Assembly (NCBI GenBank): GCA_003171335.1
Contig: PMYD01000045.1
Span: 1 to 37,710, forward strand
Reading direction: 5' to 3'
DNA from: Phycisphaerales bacterium
GTDB lineage: Bacteria; Planctomycetota; Phycisphaerae; SM23-33; FEN-1343
DNA: 37,710 nt
Shown: positions 23,853-32,806 of the stretch, one piece after another
How the letters are laid out: every line of letters begins with the position of its first letter
Numbering within the stretch: the first letter of the stretch is position 1
Made by a program: the position numbers and the translations under genes
Notes under the pieces: model-generated
The model's input: only the letters and a program-made list of their open reading frames with translations
What the model was told of the DNA's origin: nothing
Database searches by the model: none

Positions 23853-25031
23853 ATGAACAATCATAAACTCAAAGTGGCGCTCTTCAGCCGCTACCCGCAG
23901 CAGTCGGGGCGGCCGCGGGGCGGCGTGGAGTCGGTAACGACCGTGCTGGTTGCCGCCCTGGCGGCCATGGAGGAGCTGGACGTCCACGTCGTCACGCTTG
24001 AGAAGGGGGTGCGGCAGCCGTGCGTCGAGCACGAGGGGTCCATCACGATTCACCGCCTCCCGGGGCGGCGCTGGCCGCTGGTGGCAGATATCTGGGCGGG
24101 TCCCGGCCGCCGCCGGCTGCTGCGATACCTGCGTGGCCTCCAGTGCGACGTTGTGCACGCCCACGAGACCCACGGGCTGGCGCTGGGTAATTCGGGGCTG
24201 CCGATCGTGTTTACGGTGCACGGCTTCAACTCGGCCAATCTGCCGGCCTCCGATGCGCCGCGTGCGGGTCTGCGCTCGCGGCTGTGGCGGCTGAGCGAAC
24301 AGCGCGGACTGGCGCGGCATCGCCACATCATCTCCATTTCGCCCTACGTGCGCGGTATGATTGAGCCGTTGACGACGGCGGAGATTTTCGACATCGAGAA
24401 TCCCGTGGAGGAGGAGTTCTTCGCCATTGGGCGAGCCGAAGAGCCCGGGCGCGTGCTGTGCGTCGGGTGGATCGACGAGCGCAAGAACACGCTGGGCTCC
24501 GTCGAATCTTTTGCCCGGGCGCTGCGCCGGGGCGCCCAGGGAACGCTGGCGATCGCCGGCGAGCCCAAGCAGGCCACGTACATGCAGCGCGTCCGCGAAC
24601 TTGTCGCCTCACACGGCCTGGAAGATCGTGTGACGTTTCTGGGCCATCTGAACCGCCAGCGGTTGCGCCAGGAACTGGCTCGTGCCGCCGTCATGCTCCT
24701 GCCGTCGCGCCAGGAAAATGCGCCGATGGCGATCGGCGAGGCGATGGCGGCCGGCGTGCCCGTGATTGCCTCCAATCGCTGCGGAATGCCGTATATGGTC
24801 ATCGAAGGTCAAACCGGCTATTTGATCGAACCGGACGATTGCGACCAGATCGCCGACCGGCTGTGCCGGTTGCTCGGTGATGCGGCGCTGCGCCGCGACT
24901 TCAGCCTGGCCGCCCGCCAGCATGCGCGGGAGCATTTTCATCCGCAGCAGGTGGCCCGGAAGACGCTGGAGGTGTATCGGCGGGTTGCCGCGGCTGGTGC
25001 CGTCCCCTCTCTCCAGGGGGCTGGCACATGA
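23853..25031 (+). CDS. GT4 family glycosyltransferase (1)
   Basis: A 392-residue cytoplasmic retaining glycosyltransferase with the GT-B fold, adding one sugar to the lipid-linked repeat unit. The N-terminal acceptor domain starts KVALFSRYPQQSGRPRGGVESV with the glycine-rich loop. The HAHETHG motif is at about 101. The C-terminal donor domain has GRVLCVGWIDERKN (about 204), VTFLGHL and the E-x7-E motif in QENAPMAIGEAMAAGVPVIAS (about 294-314). I chose the ATG at 23853 over a TTG eight codons upstream; neither has a clear ribosome site. It opens sub-block 2 after a 165-bp gap and overlaps the next gene by 4 nt. Donor and acceptor cannot be read from sequence. Confidence 0.9.
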   Translation: MNNHKLKVALFSRYPQQSGRPRGGVESVTTVLVAALAAMEELDVHVVTLEKGVRQPCVEHEGSITIHRLPGRRWPLVADIWAGPGRRRLLRYLRGLQCDVVHAHETHGLALGNSGLPIVFTVHGFNSANLPASDAPRAGLRSRLWRLSEQRGLARHRHIISISPYVRGMIEPLTTAEIFDIENPVEEEFFAIGRAEEPGRVLCVGWIDERKNTLGSVESFARALRRGAQGTLAIAGEPKQATYMQRVRELVASHGLEDRVTFLGHLNRQRLRQELARAAVMLLPSRQENAPMAIGEAMAAGVPVIASNRCGMPYMVIEGQTGYLIEPDDCDQIADRLCRLLGDAALRRDFSLAARQHAREHFHPQQVARKTLEVYRRVAAAGAVPSLQGAGT

Positions 25032-26335
25032 AGAAGCTGGGCATTGAGCGCCGCCGCTTTCCCTACCCGTACCGGGCCATGCTGGCTCTGTGCAGCGACC
25101 TGGATTCGACGGTGGACTGGGAGCAGTACTGGACGATCGCCAGTTTTTTGAACGGTGTTGAAGACACGCCCATGGGCCTAGGCCTGGATCTGGAGGTGGG
25201 AAACACCCTCTATTTCGACCAGACCCCCGGTCGGTTCTGTTACTGGGGCACGGGCGCCCTGGAGCGCGAGTACCTGCGTGAGATGATCCGCGGCGGCCTG
25301 GTGGACTGCATCCACTCCTTTGGGATCCTCGCCGAGACGCGTGCGGCCGCGCGGCGCAGCCTGGACGACCTGGCCGAGCACGGCTGCCGGCTGGAAGTGT
25401 GGATCGATCACAGCAAGTCCGTCACCAATTTCGGCTCGCTGCTGGATGGCGGCCAGGGCGACAATATCAGCCACGCGGCGTACCACGCGGACCTGACGAT
25501 TCCCTTCGGCGTCCATTATGTCTGCCGCGGCCGCGCGACCAGCATCATCGGGCAGGATGTTCCGCCCAGCCTGCGGGGCGTGTGGACCGCGCGGCATCCG
25601 GCCGTTTCCGCGCGCGCGCTGGCCAAGGAGGCGGCCAAGCAATTGCTGGGCTGCCTGGGTCACCGCAAGTACGCCCTGCACGGCTATAACGTGCTGATGC
25701 GCCCGACGATGCTGCGCGATGGATCGCACGTGTATGAGTTCATGCGGTGCAATCCCCACTGGAGTGGCGTGGGCGGCGGCGCCAATGCCGTGGATATCGG
25801 CGAATCGCTCAGCCCCCGAGTGCTGAACCGGCTGGTCCGCCGGCAGGGGTTCTGCATTTTCTACACGCATTTATCTCGCCTGGCCGAGCCTGGACCGGCG
25901 CCGTTCAGGCCGGCAACGGTGGCGGCGTTTCGGCGGCTGGCCGAAGCGTACCAGGAGGGGCAGATCCTGGTGACGACCACGCGCAGGCTGTTGGGCTACG
26001 CGCGAAGCCGGCGCGAGTTGTTGTGGACGGCGCGGCTGCTGGCGACGAACCTGATCCGGATCGACGTGCAGAAGGCGCCGTCCGCGCCGCCCATTCAACC
26101 GGCACTGGCGCCCAGCGATCTTGAGGGGCTGACGTTCTATGTGCCCGCCGGCCGGGAGGTGCAACTGTTCGTCGAGGGACGACAACGGTCTGATGTGCGG
26201 CTAAACCCGCCGGACCACACCGGCCGCCCCAGCGTTTCGCTGCCGTGGCCGCGCCTGAGACTGCCGGACTTAGGACCGGGCAAGCTCGCGGGACATCGTC
26301 TGGCCCGCCCCGAGCGGCTGATTGCGAGCGATTGA
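25028..26335 (+). CDS. NodB-like polysaccharide deacetylase-related protein
   Basis: A 435-residue protein without signal peptide, distantly like the NodB/carbohydrate esterase 4 barrel. Possible metal-site motifs: CSDLDS (D24, D26) in place of the usual TFDDG, IHSFG with H96 in place of H-S/T-x-x-H, WIDHS (D127, H128), and FYTHL (H281) like the last NodB motif. Residues about 340-435 form a separate C-terminal segment with LTFYVPAGREVQLFVEGRQ, resembling a small beta-sandwich. The motif set is atypical, so activity may differ (deacetylase, hydrolase or inactive). Such proteins often occur in exopolysaccharide clusters, where deacetylases modify HexNAc residues. It overlaps both neighbours' operon, 4 nt with the GT4 upstream and 30 nt before the next start. 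Cytoplasmic location is inferred. Confidence 0.65.
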   Translation: MKKLGIERRRFPYPYRAMLALCSDLDSTVDWEQYWTIASFLNGVEDTPMGLGLDLEVGNTLYFDQTPGRFCYWGTGALEREYLREMIRGGLVDCIHSFGILAETRAAARRSLDDLAEHGCRLEVWIDHSKSVTNFGSLLDGGQGDNISHAAYHADLTIPFGVHYVCRGRATSIIGQDVPPSLRGVWTARHPAVSARALAKEAAKQLLGCLGHRKYALHGYNVLMRPTMLRDGSHVYEFMRCNPHWSGVGGGANAVDIGESLSPRVLNRLVRRQGFCIFYTHLSRLAEPGPAPFRPATVAAFRRLAEAYQEGQILVTTTRRLLGYARSRRELLWTARLLATNLIRIDVQKAPSAPPIQPALAPSDLEGLTFYVPAGREVQLFVEGRQRSDVRLNPPDHTGRPSVSLPWPRLRLPDLGPGKLAGHRLARPERLIASD

Positions 26336-26365
26336 TCGAATGCCAACGAAGGAAACGCCTTAGCG

Positions 26366-27730
26366 ATGGATCTGGCAGGATGGACGCGACAAACCTTCGC
26401 GCGGCTGGCGATCGGCAGTCTTTTGCTGACCGCCGGTACGATCGCGCGCGTCGGGCGGGCCATCCGCGCCGGGCGTATCGGCCCTGGAACGACGGCAAAG
26501 CACGCCAAGAAGATACGTCTGCTCGTCGTGGGAACCTTCTATAACCCCAACTGGATCCGCTCGCATCTGTTTCCGCTGGCTCACGCCGCCAATGTGCGCG
26601 AGGTGAGGGTCGTGTGCAGCCAGCCTGGGCAGGCGTACCGGGGACTGGTGTACGATGTGCCGCCGGCCTGGCTGAGAGGGCTGATGGGGCGGTCCATCAG
26701 CAAGATCCTCTGGTTCTTCGTGGTCGCCTGCCGGCGGCGGCCCGATGCGGCGATGGGGTATCACATCATGCCCAACGGCCTGCTGTGTCTGATGGCCTCG
26801 GGCCTGCTGGGCTGCCGCAGCATCTACCAGATGACGGGTGGGCCGGTGCAGTTCATCGGCGGCGGCTGGGGTTCGGAGAATCCGCTGCTGCACATGCAGG
26901 GCCGGCCATCGCGAGTTCTGGAGAACTGGATGTTCGGCATGGGCCGGCTGCTGGACATGATTGTGGTGCGAGGAAATGGCGCCCGCGAATTTTTGCATGA
27001 CCGCCGCATCTGCGGCAGCGCGCCAATCGTGACGGGCAGCGTGGACGTGGAGCGATTTTGCCCGGGGGCCGAGCCCAAGTGCTACGACATCGCGTGTGTC
27101 TCCCGGCTGATGCCGTTCAAAGGTCTCGATCTGTTCCTGGAGGTCATCGCGCTGCTCAAGAAAAGCGGCCGGGAAATTCGCGCCGCCGTCGTCGGCGATG
27201 GAGTAATGCGAGACTCGCTTCTGGACCAAGCGAGGCAGCTCGGCATCGAAGCGAATGTGGCATTTCTGGGTCAGACCGATGATGTGCCCTCCATCCTGGC
27301 GAAAGCCCGGCTGTTCATGCTGATCTCCGCCAGCGAAGGTCTTTCCATCGCCATGCTGGAGGCGATGAGCGCCGGCCTGCCCGTGCTGGTGAGCGATGTG
27401 GGCGAGTTGCGTGATGCGATTGATGGAGGCCGGGCCGGCATTCTGCTGTCCGACCGCCGGCCGGCATGCATGGCAGAGGTTGTTTCGGGGCTTCTGGCCG
27501 ACCCGGTTCGGCTGGAGGCGATGGGGGCCGCGGCACGCCAAGTCGCCGTGGAACGATATAGCCTCCAGGCCGTGGCGGCGCGATGGGCGGCGGTGCTCAA
27601 CGGCGGTGAACGCTCAAACGGTTCACCAGAATCTCCGGCGGGGCCGGATCCATCCGCCCTGCACGCGGCTGGGGCTTCGGGTATGCTCGCCGGGCACGAG
27701 TTGCAGGGCCGGCGGCAGGATCAATCATGA
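26366..27730 (+). CDS. GT4 family glycosyltransferase (2)
   Basis: A 454-residue GT-B glycosyltransferase of the repeat-unit pathway. An N-terminal segment (residues 1-45, with LAIGSLLLTAGTIARVG hydrophobic at 12-28) may attach it to the membrane. The acceptor domain begins KIRLLVVGTFYNPNW (about 50). The donor domain has DIACVSRLMPFKGLDLFLEVI (about 240), AAVVGDGVMRDSL, VAFLGQTDDV and the E-x7-E motif in SEGLSIAMLEAMSAGLPVLVSDVG (about 326-350). The C-terminal 35 residues are Ala/Pro/Gly-rich. The start has GAAGGAAA upstream at a long spacing of about 12 nt. It overlaps the CapK-like gene by 4 nt. Confidence 0.9.
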   Translation: MDLAGWTRQTFARLAIGSLLLTAGTIARVGRAIRAGRIGPGTTAKHAKKIRLLVVGTFYNPNWIRSHLFPLAHAANVREVRVVCSQPGQAYRGLVYDVPPAWLRGLMGRSISKILWFFVVACRRRPDAAMGYHIMPNGLLCLMASGLLGCRSIYQMTGGPVQFIGGGWGSENPLLHMQGRPSRVLENWMFGMGRLLDMIVVRGNGAREFLHDRRICGSAPIVTGSVDVERFCPGAEPKCYDIACVSRLMPFKGLDLFLEVIALLKKSGREIRAAVVGDGVMRDSLLDQARQLGIEANVAFLGQTDDVPSILAKARLFMLISASEGLSIAMLEAMSAGLPVLVSDVGELRDAIDGGRAGILLSDRRPACMAEVVSGLLADPVRLEAMGAAARQVAVERYSLQAVAARWAAVLNGGERSNGSPESPAGPDPSALHAAGASGMLAGHELQGRRQDQS

Positions 27731-29172
27731 AACTTGCCTGGTCGAAAAAGAATGCGTGGGAGAAGGCGCCCGCCTGGGTTCGGGCGGCGGCCGGGCCGCT
27801 TATGTCGCGGATTCCGGTGCCCTGGCTATTGGGCCGAGCTTTTCGCCGGCACCGCCGGTTTGTGGCACAGGTGGATCGCTGGCCCGCCCAGCGCGCCCGG
27901 GAATACCAGGTGGAGCAGCTTCGTCGGATCTGCCTGCTGGCGCAGGCCCGGAGCGAGTTTTATCGCCGGCAGTTTCAGCAGGCGGGCTTTGAAGCGGGCG
28001 ATCTGAAGTCGCCCGAGGACCTGTCCGGCCTGCCTGTAATCGACAAGCGCGTGGTGGTGGACAACCTGGAGGCGATGTGCACCGAGGCCCCGGATGGACC
28101 GGGGATTGATTTTGTCTCCACCGGCGGCTCGAGTGGGCTTCCGCTGCGGTTTTACGCGCCAGCCAGCCGCTCGGCCGTCGAATTTGCCTATCTCGTGGCG
28201 TGCTGGGAGCGGGCGGGCTATCAGTTGGGCATGCCTACCGCCGTCCTGCGCGGGCAGATTGTCAAATCCATTCACAACGGCATGCGGCACGAATACGATC
28301 CGCTACTACGCCGGCACTACTACAGCAACTTTCACACGGCGCCAGAAGAACTGGCCAGGTATTTGGCGCATATCGCCGGGCTGGGCCCCTGCGCGCTGAT
28401 GGCGTATCCGACCTCCGCGACCATGCTGGCTCGATTCGCCAGCCGACAGGGCGACAAAGCGCCCCACAATATTCGGGTCGTCCTGATGGGCTCCGAGAAT
28501 GTTTATCCCTTCGAGCGCCAGATCGTCGAGCAGGTCTTCGGCTGCCGGGTGATGTCGTGGTATGGGCATTCGGAGAAGCTGGTCCTGGCCAGCGAGTGCG
28601 AGTGTGCCAGCGCGTATCATGTCTGGCCGACCTACGGCTACTGCGAATTGCTGGATGAGGCCGGCCAGCCGGTGCGCCAGGTGGGGCAGCGCGGCGAGAT
28701 TGTCGGCACCGGGTTCATCAACCATATCGTGCCGCTCATCCGCTACCGCACCGGGGATTTCGCGCGGTATGTCGGTCAGCGCTGTTCGGCCTGCGGGCGC
28801 GAGCAGATGTTGCTGGAGGACATTGAAGGCCGATATCTGCAAAGCTGCCTGCTGGCCGCCGACGGGTCGGCCATCTCGGCGGTGGCGTTCAACGTGCACG
28901 ACGAAACGTTCAACAACGTAGAGGACTATCAATTCCACCAATCCGAGGCGGGCAAGGCCACGCTGTGGGTGGTGGCGTCAGGCGGCCTGTCGCCGCGGCA
29001 GGCCGAGAAGCTGCTGGCAAACGTCAACGGCCGATTGCAGGGCCAGGTGCGCGTCGACCTGCGCTGTGTCGAGTCCCTGGTTGTCACCGAGCGGGGCAAG
29101 AAGCCCCGCATCATCAGCACCGTGAAGGGCGGCGAGAATGCGCCAGATAGTGCAAAGTTACAAGTCCGGTGA
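27727..29172 (+). CDS. CapK/PaaK-like adenylate-forming enzyme
   Basis: A 481-residue member of the phenylacetate-CoA ligase-like (PaaK/CapK) branch of the ANL superfamily, which activates an acid as acyl-adenylate. Seen: phosphate-binding STGGSSG (131-137), MGSENVYPFER (about 255), SWYGHSEKL (about 277) and the A8-type GTGFINHIVPLIRYRTGDFARY (about 328-349). The C-terminal lid (residues about 380-465) contains LWVVASGGLSPRQAEKLLANVNGR. CapK-type genes are known in capsule and exopolysaccharide clusters and may activate or transfer an acyl or amino-acid substituent; the substrate here is unknown. It overlaps the upstream GT4 by 4 nt and the downstream oxidoreductase by 35 nt in another frame. 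Confidence 0.87.
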   Translation: MKLAWSKKNAWEKAPAWVRAAAGPLMSRIPVPWLLGRAFRRHRRFVAQVDRWPAQRAREYQVEQLRRICLLAQARSEFYRRQFQQAGFEAGDLKSPEDLSGLPVIDKRVVVDNLEAMCTEAPDGPGIDFVSTGGSSGLPLRFYAPASRSAVEFAYLVACWERAGYQLGMPTAVLRGQIVKSIHNGMRHEYDPLLRRHYYSNFHTAPEELARYLAHIAGLGPCALMAYPTSATMLARFASRQGDKAPHNIRVVLMGSENVYPFERQIVEQVFGCRVMSWYGHSEKLVLASECECASAYHVWPTYGYCELLDEAGQPVRQVGQRGEIVGTGFINHIVPLIRYRTGDFARYVGQRCSACGREQMLLEDIEGRYLQSCLLAADGSAISAVAFNVHDETFNNVEDYQFHQSEAGKATLWVVASGGLSPRQAEKLLANVNGRLQGQVRVDLRCVESLVVTERGKKPRIISTVKGGENAPDSAKLQVR

Positions 29173-31297
29173 ACTGAAGCTGGAGGATGTGCCCGCGCCC
29201 ATCTGCCGCTCCGGCGGCGTCGTGGTGCGCAGCGCCTTTTCGCTGGTTTCGGCGGGCACAGAGCGCATGAAGGTGACGCAGGCGCGCATGAGCCTGCTCC
29301 AGAAGGTCAAGGCCCGGCCCGACAAGGTCAAGCAGGTATTGCAGAGCATTGGGCAGGTGGGGCTGACCGAAACGCTGGCCAAGGTGCAGGAGCGGCTGGG
29401 AGCGCTGACGCCGCTGGGCTACAGTCTTTCCGGCGTCGTGGAAGAGGTCGGAGCCGGCGTCGATGAGCTGGCGGTCGGCCAGCGCGTGGCCTGCGCGGGC
29501 GAGAAAGTGGCCTGCCATGCGGAATTCGTGTACGTGCCGCGAAATCTGTGCGTGCCCGTGCCGGATGGCGTCTCTGCCGCCGATGCGGCCTTCACCACGG
29601 TGGGCGCCATTGCCATGCAGGGCGTTCGCCAGGCCCAGGTGGCGCTGGGGGAAACGGTGGTCGTGGTGGGGTTGGGGCTTGTCGGGCTGCTGGGCGTGCA
29701 GATTCTCAAGGCGGCCGGCTGCCGCGTGGTCGGCGTGGATGTGGACCTCGGCAAGGTGGCGCTGGCCCTGAAATGCGGCGCGGATGCCGCCTTGCGACGC
29801 GAGGATCCCTCGCTGGCCGATGCGGTGATGGAGCTGTCCGGCGGCATCGGGGCCGATGCCGTGTATATCGCCGCCAGCACGCAAAGCACCGATCCGATGG
29901 ATCTGGCCGGTCAGCTTTTGCGCGACCGCGGGCGGGTGGCGATCGTGGGCATGATTCGCGTCGCCGCCGACTGGCAGACGTATTACGACAAGGAACTGTC
30001 CATCGTGCTCAGCCGCTCGTACGGCCCGGGCCGATATGACCGCAACTACGAGCTGAAGGGGATCGATTACCCCGTCGGCTACGTCCGCTGGACGGAGCGC
30101 CGCAACATGGCGGAATTCCTCCGCTTGGTTGCCGATGCGCGCATTCGGCCGGCGTTGCTGGAGCCGGTGGAGTATGACTTCAGCGAGGCGCCGCAGGTGT
30201 ATGACGCCCTGGAAAATGGCTCCAACCAGACCGTCGCCATGCTGTTTCGATATCCCACCGATGCCGCACCGGTTCGGCGTGTGGAGGCCGCCCCGGGCAG
30301 CACGGCGATGCCGAGCGCAGGTGCCGTGGGTATTGGCTTGATCGGCGCAGGCAATTTTGCCACGGGAACGCTGATCCCCGCCCTTAAAGCCGCCGGCAAT
30401 GTTCACCTGAGGGGCATTTGTTCAGCCGGCGGGCTTTCAGCCCGCAGTGGGGCCTCTCGCCACGGCTTTGCGTACTCCACCAGCGAACTGAAGGAGCTGC
30501 TGAACGATCCGGAGATTGGCGCTGTTGTCATCGCCACGCGCCACGACACGCACGCCCGTTTTGCCGCCGAGGCGCTGCGGGCGGGCAAGCATGTGTTCGT
30601 GGAAAAGCCGCTGGCCCTGACCAGCGAGCAGCTCCAGGAGGTCGTAGAGGCGCAGAAGTCATCCGGCAAAATGGTCATCCCGGGTTTCAACCGGCGCTTC
30701 AGTTCCCTGACGCGTGCGGTGCAGGAGTATTTTTCCGGCCGCGCCAGCCCGATCGAGGTCGTGTGCCGGGTCAACGCCGGTTCGCTCAAGGCCGATTCGT
30801 GGTACCAGGATGAGGAAGAGGGCGGCTGGCGGATCGTCAGCGAGGGTTGCCACTTCGTGGACCTGATCAGCGCCTTGTGCGGCTGCAAGCCCGTCGAAGT
30901 GTACGCTAGTATGATTCATGGAGACGTGCCTGGTCGCCAGAACGACAACTGTGCGGTCACGCTGAAGATGGAAGATGGGTCGGTGGGGGTGCTGGCGTAC
31001 CTGGCCAATGGTGATCCCTTCTTCGAGAAGGAGCGTATCGAGGTTCATGGTCAGGGCCGCAGCGCCGTCATTGAGAACTGGCGGCGTGCTCGCCTGTGCG
31101 CCGGCGGCCGCAAGCGGACGGTCAAGCCTTCTCCCGCGGGCAAGGGGCACAAGGAAGAGATGGCCGCCTTCATCGAGGCGGTGCGGACCGGCGGGCGCTG
31201 GCCGCTGATGCTGGCCGAAGCGGTGGCCACGACGAGTGCCACGTTGGCGATTCTCGAAAGTCTCAGGCTGGGCAAGCCGGTGGCGGTGCAATCCTGA
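29138..31297 (+). CDS. Fused MDR dehydrogenase / Gfo-Idh-MocA oxidoreductase
   Basis: A 719-residue two-domain NAD(P)-dependent enzyme. Domain 1 (about 1-375) is a medium-chain dehydrogenase/reductase: Rossmann GLGLVG (about 181-186), followed by GCRVVGVDVDLGK. The usual catalytic zinc ligands are missing: the GHE position reads GYSLSG (about 93-98) and the early Cys position reads SLVSAGTERM, so it is probably a zinc-independent type. Domain 2 (about 390-719) is Gfo/Idh/MocA: IGLIGAGNFATGTLIPAL (about 398), EKP at 489-491, and a C-terminal alpha/beta domain. This bi-domain form occurs in exopolysaccharide clusters and presumably makes or modifies a sugar or uronate. Start ATG has AAGGG 9 nt upstream; the gene overlaps the preceding one by 35 nt. 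Substrate unknown. Confidence 0.88.
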   Translation: MRQIVQSYKSGELKLEDVPAPICRSGGVVVRSAFSLVSAGTERMKVTQARMSLLQKVKARPDKVKQVLQSIGQVGLTETLAKVQERLGALTPLGYSLSGVVEEVGAGVDELAVGQRVACAGEKVACHAEFVYVPRNLCVPVPDGVSAADAAFTTVGAIAMQGVRQAQVALGETVVVVGLGLVGLLGVQILKAAGCRVVGVDVDLGKVALALKCGADAALRREDPSLADAVMELSGGIGADAVYIAASTQSTDPMDLAGQLLRDRGRVAIVGMIRVAADWQTYYDKELSIVLSRSYGPGRYDRNYELKGIDYPVGYVRWTERRNMAEFLRLVADARIRPALLEPVEYDFSEAPQVYDALENGSNQTVAMLFRYPTDAAPVRRVEAAPGSTAMPSAGAVGIGLIGAGNFATGTLIPALKAAGNVHLRGICSAGGLSARSGASRHGFAYSTSELKELLNDPEIGAVVIATRHDTHARFAAEALRAGKHVFVEKPLALTSEQLQEVVEAQKSSGKMVIPGFNRRFSSLTRAVQEYFSGRASPIEVVCRVNAGSLKADSWYQDEEEGGWRIVSEGCHFVDLISALCGCKPVEVYASMIHGDVPGRQNDNCAVTLKMEDGSVGVLAYLANGDPFFEKERIEVHGQGRSAVIENWRRARLCAGGRKRTVKPSPAGKGHKEEMAAFIEAVRTGGRWPLMLAEAVATTSATLAILESLRLGKPVAVQS

Positions 31298-31333
31298 GCC
31301 GTCAGCCCAACGTGCCCAGCAGGTGGATGTAAT

Positions 31334-32806
31334 ATGCGTCAATATGCCATGTATGCCCTGGTGATCGCGGCGGCCCTCTACGCCTGGCGGGACTGGTATG
31401 TCTCGCTGTGCGTTCTGATCGTGCTGACGGCGTTCGCCAAGCATCCTGACATGCCGCCGGCGCTTCTGCACATCCAGGGCGCCAACGTGCTGAACCTGCT
31501 GCTGCTGGCGGTGGCCGCGGCCTGGGCCATGCAAAGAGAGAGCCTGCCCAAAGGCAGACCGATTCCCAAACTGCTGGTGTATTCGGCGGCGGCCTATGTG
31601 TTGTTGATTCTTGTGGCCGGCGTGCGCGGATTCCTGGATTTCGACAGCCTGCGCCCCTCATCCGCCGAGGTGGCGTCCATGACGCGCCAAAGCTTTTTCT
31701 ACGACTTTCTGTGCAATCCGCTCAAACATCTGCTGCTGGCCTTCATGCTCTTTGACGGCATGCGCAACCGGCGGAACGTTATTCTGGGCATTGCGGCCAT
31801 TGTCGCGCAGGTGACGGTCTTTTCGCTCATGGCCGTGCGATACATTCCACTGGGATCGCTGCTGGAGCCGGGGACAAACAGCCAATTCGAGTCGGCGTTC
31901 CGCGGCCGGTTTGAGAACCGAATGGGTTTTCATCCCAATGATGTGGCATTGGCCATGGTGGCCGGATTCTGGACATTGGCCGCGGCGACGCCCATGCTGT
32001 GGCGAATGGGCTGGCGGTATCGCCTGGCCGTGCTTTTCTGCGGGCCAGTGATTGCCTTTGCAATTGCCCTGACGAATTCTCGAGCGGCGTACATGGCCAT
32101 GGTGGTCATTGGGCTTATCTTCGGCCTGGTGCGCTGGCGTTGGCTGCTGATCGGCATTCCGCTGGTGGCGCTGATTGTCTTCTTTACCGTGCCCGGGGTG
32201 CAGGCCCGGGTGGGTTTGGGTTTTTCCGTGCAGGACCCGACCGGCATGGAAGGCAGCGACCTGGATGAAATCACCGCGGGACGCTGGGTTGCCTTGTGGC
32301 CGCCGACGATCCAGGAGATTGCCGGCTCGCCTGTTTTTGGACAAGGCCGGATGACCATTCTCCGGACATCACTGTACGAGCGAATCTGCATGCTCAACAA
32401 CGGCGAATGCCCCTCGCACCCGCACAATGCCTACCTGGAGATGCTGCTGGATTCAGGTATCGTGGGTCTGGTTCCCGTGTTAAGCCTTCTGCTGGCGGTT
32501 CCCGTGTACATTTACCGCCGGCGCCGCAGGGATATTCCTTTGCTGGACACGGCCGCATCTGTCGGTTTGGCCGGTGCCGGGGCCATACTGTTGATGGGCC
32601 TGACGGGCCAGACATTCTGGCCGCGCGAGGCGGTTGACCTGGTCCTTTGCGTTTACGCCCTGGCTATGGGCGCGCATGTGCTGGGTTTGCAAGTACCTGC
32701 CGCGCAGGCTTGGCGGGCGGGTAAACCCGTTGTAAGCTATGCCAAAGTTGGCCCCTCTGCGGAACGACCGGTGAAGGGCGCTTCCGCAGTTGGACAAGGG
32801 ACGTAA
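31334..32806 (+). CDS. O-antigen ligase / Wzy-type polymerase membrane protein
   Basis: A 490-residue multi-pass inner-membrane protein of the O-antigen ligase/polymerase superfamily, which joins lipid-linked repeat units or transfers glycan to an acceptor. About ten or more hydrophobic helices are visible (for example 1-17, 24-38, 50-63, 77-94, 144-158, 230-250, 262-285). The large extracytoplasmic loop (about 285-355) ends with SHPHNAYLEMLLDSGIVGLVP (about 356-377), the H-x-HN-x-YL motif typical of the family's catalytic loop. The last 60 residues are cytoplasmic and variable. AGGTGG (31321-31326) lies 7 nt before the ATG. Polymerase (Wzy) fits best given a flippase next door, but a ligase cannot be ruled out. 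Confidence 0.85.
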   Translation: MRQYAMYALVIAAALYAWRDWYVSLCVLIVLTAFAKHPDMPPALLHIQGANVLNLLLLAVAAAWAMQRESLPKGRPIPKLLVYSAAAYVLLILVAGVRGFLDFDSLRPSSAEVASMTRQSFFYDFLCNPLKHLLLAFMLFDGMRNRRNVILGIAAIVAQVTVFSLMAVRYIPLGSLLEPGTNSQFESAFRGRFENRMGFHPNDVALAMVAGFWTLAAATPMLWRMGWRYRLAVLFCGPVIAFAIALTNSRAAYMAMVVIGLIFGLVRWRWLLIGIPLVALIVFFTVPGVQARVGLGFSVQDPTGMEGSDLDEITAGRWVALWPPTIQEIAGSPVFGQGRMTILRTSLYERICMLNNGECPSHPHNAYLEMLLDSGIVGLVPVLSLLLAVPVYIYRRRRRDIPLLDTAASVGLAGAGAILLMGLTGQTFWPREAVDLVLCVYALAMGAHVLGLQVPAAQAWRAGKPVVSYAKVGPSAERPVKGASAVGQGT

